IMG/VR virus record: IMGVR_UViG_3300025879_000125
Span: 1-21,931 of that record
Length of the DNA: 21,931 nt
From: a virus
Reading direction: 5' to 3' (one strand)
In this document: piece by piece, positions 18,411 to 21,931 of the stretch
How the letters are laid out: each line of letters begins with the position of its first letter
How positions within the stretch are numbered: position 1 is the first letter of the stretch
Notes under the pieces: generated by a model
What the model was told of the DNA's origin: nothing
Seen by the model: the letters and a program-made list of their open reading frames with translations, nothing else
Database searches by the model: none
Position numbers and translations under genes: made by a program

Positions 18411-18722
18411 ATGACAGACAAAGAAATAGAGAAGTTAGCAGATATATTAGCTATAAAAGTGTTTAATTTAATAGCAGAGAAGCAAGAAGAATTAGATGCA
18501 CAATTTATTAAACAACTGGAAGAGTCTAAAGAAGACTTGCAAATAACTATACAAAACGATATATTTAGTAAAGAAGTAGAAGATGAAGAAACAAAGTTAT
18601 TGCGACGGTTAGACGAGCTCGAGTCTAGTTTAGAATTGTATATAGCTGAAGAAATGTATAAGAAAGCAGCAGAAACTAAATTAAAAATAGACAATATAAA
18701 AACCAAACTAAAAAACTTATGA
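18411..18722 (+). CDS. coiled-coil protein with UvrB/UvrC-motif-like C-terminus (103 aa)
   Basis: The whole protein is helical and strongly charged. The C-terminal part, LRRLDELESSLELYIAEEMY, then KKAAETKLKIDNIKTKLKNL, follows the UVR motif (LEKELEEAIEEEDFEKAAELRDxIxxL), a helical hairpin used by UvrB and UvrC to contact each other. It overlaps the start of a gene resembling a pyrimidine-dimer glycosylase by 4 nt, so a link to DNA repair is tempting but unproven. Confidence 0.6.
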   Translation: MTDKEIEKLADILAIKVFNLIAEKQEELDAQFIKQLEESKEDLQITIQNDIFSKEVEDEETKLLRRLDELESSLELYIAEEMYKKAAETKLKIDNIKTKLKNL

Positions 18723-19207
18723 ATTTATTCTATCTTGACAGAGACCCTATAACAGCCGCACGCTATCATTATGATAAGCATAAGGTTAAAATGATCTTAG
18801 AAGCAGCTCAAATGCTTTGTACAGCGCACCACGTATTGGGAGAACAATTTAATTATGATACTAGTTATGTTCCATACAAGAAAGCGCATGTAAATCATCC
18901 TTCAACAATTTGGGTGAGATCTAATGCAGAACAATATATATGGACTTATAATTATATGATGGCTTTAGGTAAGGAATATACTGCAAGATATGGTAGAACA
19001 CATAAGACAATTGACAAGTGCCGCGACGTGCTATACACATTACCAAAATACATTGCTGTAAAAAACGGTTTTAGCGAACCTCCACAGTGTATGCCAGACG
19101 AATATAAAGTTGAAAATGATAGTGTAAGCGCATATTGGAATTATTATGAAAATGAAAAATGTAATATAAGAAATAAAAATGAGCAGAAAATTGTACGACC
19201 ATTCTAA
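18719..19207 (+). CDS. pyrimidine-dimer DNA glycosylase-like protein (Pyr_excise type, 162 aa)
   Basis: MNLFYLDRDPITAARYHYDK, then HKVKMILEAAQMLCTAHHVL and the segment HPSTIWVRSNAEQYIWTYNY are typical of a large phage family beginning MNIFYLDxDPxxAAxYHCDKHVVKMILE, which I connect with the T4 endonuclease V fold (pyrimidine dimer excision). The conserved H-x-K-V-K-M-I-L-E and HP..xW.R.S segments are present. The C-terminal end QCMPDEYKVENDSVSAYWNY is also family-like. Enzymatic activity is not shown for this family to my knowledge. Confidence 0.75.
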   Translation: MNLFYLDRDPITAARYHYDKHKVKMILEAAQMLCTAHHVLGEQFNYDTSYVPYKKAHVNHPSTIWVRSNAEQYIWTYNYMMALGKEYTARYGRTHKTIDKCRDVLYTLPKYIAVKNGFSEPPQCMPDEYKVENDSVSAYWNYYENEKCNIRNKNEQKIVRPF

Positions 19208-19313
19208 TAATTTTTATAAATTTGCTTTTGCAAATAATAATTATAAAATAAAAGTAAAAATAAAAGAGAATGATAAAGTGTCACAGCATGTCGAAAAGTG
19301 TGACGCTAGCTAA
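19179..19313 (+). CDS. small hypothetical protein (44 aa) overlapping the preceding gene
   Basis: ATG 19179 opens MSRKLYDHSNNFYKFAFANN, followed by a lysine-rich strand-like part (NYKIKVKIKENDKVSQHVEK) and ends CDAS. It overlaps the previous gene by 29 nt. The same DNA holds a TAAATTTG box (19217-19224) and the inverted repeats described separately, so it may be non-coding instead. Confidence 0.4.
   Translation: MSRKLYDHSNNFYKFAFANNNYKIKVKIKENDKVSQHVEKCDAS
19191..19224 (+). promoter_or_regulatory. possible Bacteroidetes promoter (TTG-N23-TAAATTTG) with adjacent inverted repeat
   Basis: TTG 19191-19193 and TAAATTTG 19217-19224 are 23 nt apart, at the outer limit of the consensus. The dyad ATTTGC-TTTT-GCAAAT (about 19220-19235) overlaps the -7 box and could be an operator. 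A second inverted repeat GTCACA...TGTGAC lies at about 19279-19303. The HTH gene starts at 19338. Confidence 0.4.
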
Positions 19314-19337
19314 TTAAGTATTATAAGTAACAGGCTA

Positions 19338-19952
19338 ATGTCACGTAGAATGCAGTATTTACATAATAACAAAATAATATACAGGAAGTATCCTAATTCT
19401 GATAAACCTACTGAGGTATATTCTTGGGGATGGTTTTATAAAGATGGTACTTACCAATGTTACGAGTTATTTAGAAGTAAAGCACAGATAACAACATACA
19501 AGTCTTTAAAGTGGCATTTGCTTGTGTTATGGTACTTAAACCCTCAGCTTAATCCTGAAACTTTTGAAAATTTAGCATATATAATATCGAATAAGTCAAA
19601 TAATTTTACTACATTCGATATACCTGAACAGTTACTGAAGCAAATGATATACGAAATCAGTATGATGGACTTAGACAGCCCACCTAAAAATAAAAGAAGA
19701 AAAGTTATTTTTAAAGATCAAACAGGTTTGTCTAAAAGTGAAAAGTTATCTATAGTAGGTAAATTGATTGGGAGAAGTAGTAAAGCTAGTCCAGAAGATA
19801 TTTATGAGACAATGCTACTATTACATGATGATAGTAAGAAAATAACAATTTCCGCTATCGCTAGAGTATTAGGTGTGTCAACTAGAACTATATATAGGAA
19901 TATGACGCATGAATTAACAAAAGAAAAGGAACTTTTAAATGAAAAAATATAA
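19338..19952 (+). CDS. HTH transcriptional regulator-like protein (204 aa)
   Basis: The N-terminal part is aromatic-rich and beta-like (YSWGWFYKDGTYQCYELFRS). The C-terminal part ends in a clear helix-turn-helix, residues about 168-190 (KITISAIARVLGVSTRTIYR), preceded by two helices (SKSEKLSIVGKLIGRSSKAS). It overlaps the sigma-factor gene by 14 nt, which ties it to transcription control. It could be an activator for phage promoters. Confidence 0.7.
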   Translation: MSRRMQYLHNNKIIYRKYPNSDKPTEVYSWGWFYKDGTYQCYELFRSKAQITTYKSLKWHLLVLWYLNPQLNPETFENLAYIISNKSNNFTTFDIPEQLLKQMIYEISMMDLDSPPKNKRRKVIFKDQTGLSKSEKLSIVGKLIGRSSKASPEDIYETMLLLHDDSKKITISAIARVLGVSTRTIYRNMTHELTKEKELLNEKI

Positions 19953-20700
19953 TATACAAAACTATGTAAGATACAAAGAAGATGTTAAGACTTCTATATG
20001 CAATCTTGAAGGTAAGTTTTGGGATGAGTATACACGAGATGAACTTATCATAAAGTTTTTACCTTTAGTAGAAAATATAGCTAGAAAATTTTCAACCACT
20101 CAACAAGCTTCAGGTGTGTTAACTATAAATGATTTAATACAAGAAGGTAGTTTAGGTTTAATTGCAGCTATAGATAGAATAGATTGGGAATGGCTTAATA
20201 AAAGCGACAATATAGAAGTAACACTTAAATCATTTCTTAGTAAGCGAATAAGAGGAGCTATAAGAAGATCTATAGATATTAATAGAGGAGACATGCGAAT
20301 ACCTGAGCACAAGCTAAATGAAATTAGAAAGAACTCAAGTAAAGATAAGTTAATAGTTGAAACATTTTTTAATCAAATATTTTTAAGTATAGACAATAAG
20401 CCAGATACTGACGACGAAAATTCTATTTTTCAAATCGCTGATAATTCTGAACCGTATAACATACAGCTTTTAAATGCTTATTTGTTAGGCATAATGAAAG
20501 AACACTTAACAGATAAAGAATATGAAGTTATAAGGTTGTCTTATGGATTAGATTGTGATAAAATGCCAGCAAAAGCTATTGCAGATAAACTTAAAATTAA
20601 TGGCACCGCTAGTTATGTAAGAGTTTCTCAAATAAAAAAAGAAGCTATTGATAAATTAGTAGAGAATGTACCAGCTAGTCAAGTTATTGATTACTTATAA
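19939..20700 (+). CDS. sigma-70 family RNA polymerase sigma factor (253 aa)
   Basis: Region 2 lies at about residues 35-112: FLPLVENIARKFS, then LTINDLIQEGSLGLIAAIDR (the core-binding helix, with DLIQEGxxGL conserved) and FLSKRIRGAIRRSIDINRGD, including a region 3-like MRIPEHKLNEI. Region 4 lies at about 185-242 (LTDKEYEVIRLSYGLDCDKM, then IADKLKINGTASYVRVSQIK). It starts 14 nt before the end of the HTH gene. By family it directs the host RNA polymerase to phage promoters; the 31-nt motif upstream in this block is a candidate target. Confidence 0.9.
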   Translation: MKKYNIQNYVRYKEDVKTSICNLEGKFWDEYTRDELIIKFLPLVENIARKFSTTQQASGVLTINDLIQEGSLGLIAAIDRIDWEWLNKSDNIEVTLKSFLSKRIRGAIRRSIDINRGDMRIPEHKLNEIRKNSSKDKLIVETFFNQIFLSIDNKPDTDDENSIFQIADNSEPYNIQLLNAYLLGIMKEHLTDKEYEVIRLSYGLDCDKMPAKAIADKLKINGTASYVRVSQIKKEAIDKLVENVPASQVIDYL

Positions 20701-20729
20701 GTACTAAACCAATAAACCCAATTATAAAT

Positions 20730-21272
20730 ATGAACATTCACGAGAAACTAAGTAAAATTCAAAAAGAATTTAAAGCGAAGAAGAGTCGTTTTAATTCGTT
20801 TGGGAAATATAATTTCCGATCTGCTGAAGATATACTTGAAGCATTAAAACCTTTTAATGAAAAGTATAAAGTTTATTTTACAGTAGACGAAAGTTATTTA
20901 GGAGATGGAGTTATTGAATCTCACGCATCTATTATAGACGCTGAAGGAGGAATGACTATTACTGCTAAAGCAATCGTGGGAGTAGATTTTAATCAAAAAG
21001 GTATGCAAGTACCTCAGCAATTTGGATCAGCTTCCAGTTACGGAAAAAAATATTCCCTCGGTAATCTTTTACTTATTGATGACACTGCAGACGCAGATGC
21101 AACTAATACACACGGCCGTGACCAAAAGAAAAGTAAGCCAGCATTAAATCCTGGTACCGATGCTTTTACTAAAGCTATCGAATATATTAAATCTGGCGGA
21201 ACACTAAGTGCTATAGATGCAAAGTATAATGTTAGTGCCGCTGCTAAAGCAGAACTAAAAAAATATGAATAA
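20730..21272 (+). CDS. erf: ERF-family single-strand annealing protein (180 aa)
   Basis: The ERF pattern is visible: NIHEKLSKIQKEFKAKKSRF, YNFRSAEDILEALKPFNEKY and the key MQVPQQFGSASSYGKKYSLG followed by NLLLIDDTADAD, corresponding to the family's QxxGAxxSYxRRYxLxxLLxIxxxDDD. The C-terminal 50 residues are a small helical domain. ERF proteins anneal complementary strands during phage recombination. The nuclease gene that starts 8 nt before its end would supply the single strands, as in exonuclease/annealase pairs. Confidence 0.9.
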   Translation: MNIHEKLSKIQKEFKAKKSRFNSFGKYNFRSAEDILEALKPFNEKYKVYFTVDESYLGDGVIESHASIIDAEGGMTITAKAIVGVDFNQKGMQVPQQFGSASSYGKKYSLGNLLLIDDTADADATNTHGRDQKKSKPALNPGTDAFTKAIEYIKSGGTLSAIDAKYNVSAAAKAELKKYE

Positions 21273-21931
21273 AAATGAGATAATAGAGAAGTTAAAAGAC
21301 GACGAAAATTACTACGGTGCGTTCGGAAAACAATACCTAAGTAATTCAGATATTGGAACCTTATTAGCAGATCCTTTGCAATACGGTAAACCAACTGCTG
21401 CATCACCAAACTTGATAATGGGTGGGTACTTTCACACAGCTATTCTTGAACCTAATAAATTAGAAAGGTTTAAAATAATTGACGCTAGTACACGTAACAC
21501 TAAGGCATACAAAGAGTTATCAGGAGGAGAAATGTGTATGCTTCAAAAAGAAGCTGACAACATTAATCTAATGCGTGAGAAGTTGATGGAGAACAATGTA
21601 GCTAAAGGATTAATCCAGGGTGACAATGTAGAGTATGAGAAACCTGGAATTATAGAGTTAGCTAATAATATGTGGAAAGGTAAAGCTGATATAATAAATC
21701 ACGAAGAGAAGTTAATTATAGACTTGAAAACAACTAGTAACATAAACAATTTTAGGTCTTCAGCTCGCAAGTGGAATTATGATAGTCAAGCTTATATCTA
21801 TAGTAAATTATTTGGATATGAATTTTTATTCATTGCAATAGACAAAATTTCGCATATTATTGGTATATTCGATTGTTCAACGGATTTTTATGAATCTGGT
21901 AAGAGAAAAGTTGAGGAAGCAAGTGCTGCTT
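21265..21931 (+). CDS. PD-(D/E)XK nuclease, RecB/exonuclease VIII-like (copy 2, runs off right edge)
   Basis: ATG 21265 opens a frame running to the edge (222 residues). The core residues align with copy 1 at 13874: GGYFH57, YE125KP, KGKAD142, IID153LK155 and YDSQAYIY with Q175. The two proteins share long similar stretches (YYGAxGxxYLSNSxIGxLL, IxDASxRNTKxYKE) but have different codon choice. It overlaps the ERF gene by 8 nt, forming a recombination pair. The C-terminus lies outside the window. Confidence 0.85.
   Translation, partial: MNKNEIIEKLKDDENYYGAFGKQYLSNSDIGTLLADPLQYGKPTAASPNLIMGGYFHTAILEPNKLERFKIIDASTRNTKAYKELSGGEMCMLQKEADNINLMREKLMENNVAKGLIQGDNVEYEKPGIIELANNMWKGKADIINHEEKLIIDLKTTSNINNFRSSARKWNYDSQAYIYSKLFGYEFLFIAIDKISHIIGIFDCSTDFYESGKRKVEEASAA

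Noticed and set aside
1-21931. CRISPR array
   Set aside because: The only short repeats (9665-9726 and the GTGTCGRTT series) lack regular spacers, and no cas gene is present.

Overview
The window looks like part of the genome of a tailed phage that infects a marine flavobacterium (Bacteroidetes). The DNA is AT-rich and gene-dense, with start and stop codons that overlap or nearly touch. Several promoters match the Bacteroidetes -7 box TAnnTTTG, one gene resembles the flavobacterial gliding/type 9 secretion motor protein GldL, and the tail, lysis, chaperonin, recombination and small early proteins are typical of uncultured marine phages. I saw no integrase, capsid, terminase or DNA polymerase gene here, so phage lifestyle and morphotype cannot be judged.

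Layout. Positions 1-5431 are minus-strand. In transcription order they carry a cluster of very small basic proteins (5431 to 4257), a lysis cassette (four-helix membrane protein, spanin-like coiled coil, M15 peptidase endolysin, two-helix holin-like protein), then three tail-fibre-like genes running off the left edge. A small plus-strand winged-helix gene (5484-6014) diverges from this operon and collides tail-to-tail with groES. Positions 5980-8173 hold a tightly coupled minus-strand operon groEL - gldL-like - groES, driven by a clear Bacteroidetes promoter. Positions 8174-9748 contain no convincing gene. They hold an AT-rich stretch, repeats of GTGTCGRTT, a 38-nt perfectly alternating pyrimidine/purine tract, many hairpins, a 65-nt direct repeat, a tRNA-like hairpin and a three-unit tandem repeat. 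This is a candidate regulatory/origin region plus a large structured RNA.

From 9749 to the right edge everything is plus-strand early-type genes, in two halves. The first half (9749-14767) has many 50-70 residue proteins, an Api92/YubB-like protein, a 3D-domain protein, an AP2-domain protein and a PD-(D/E)XK nuclease. The second half (14805-21931) has more small proteins, a stand-alone DnaA domain IV, a GP88-like protein, a KTSC-domain protein, a pyrimidine-dimer-glycosylase-like protein, an HTH regulator, a sigma-70 family factor, an ERF single-strand annealing protein and a second PD-(D/E)XK nuclease. At least three families occur once in each half.

How the parts may work together. The sigma factor and HTH protein probably redirect transcription. 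A 31-nt motif found three times in the second half (CAAAC-N9-N9-GATAATAT, immediately upstream of ORFs) is a candidate for the promoter they recognise. ERF plus the PD-(D/E)XK nuclease form a recombination pair. The DnaA-like domain may act at an origin or as a regulator. The AP2 protein lies directly after GTGTCGRTT repeats that also occur, in inverted orientation, upstream of groEL. The chaperonin operon with an embedded GldL-like membrane protein is the most unusual feature.
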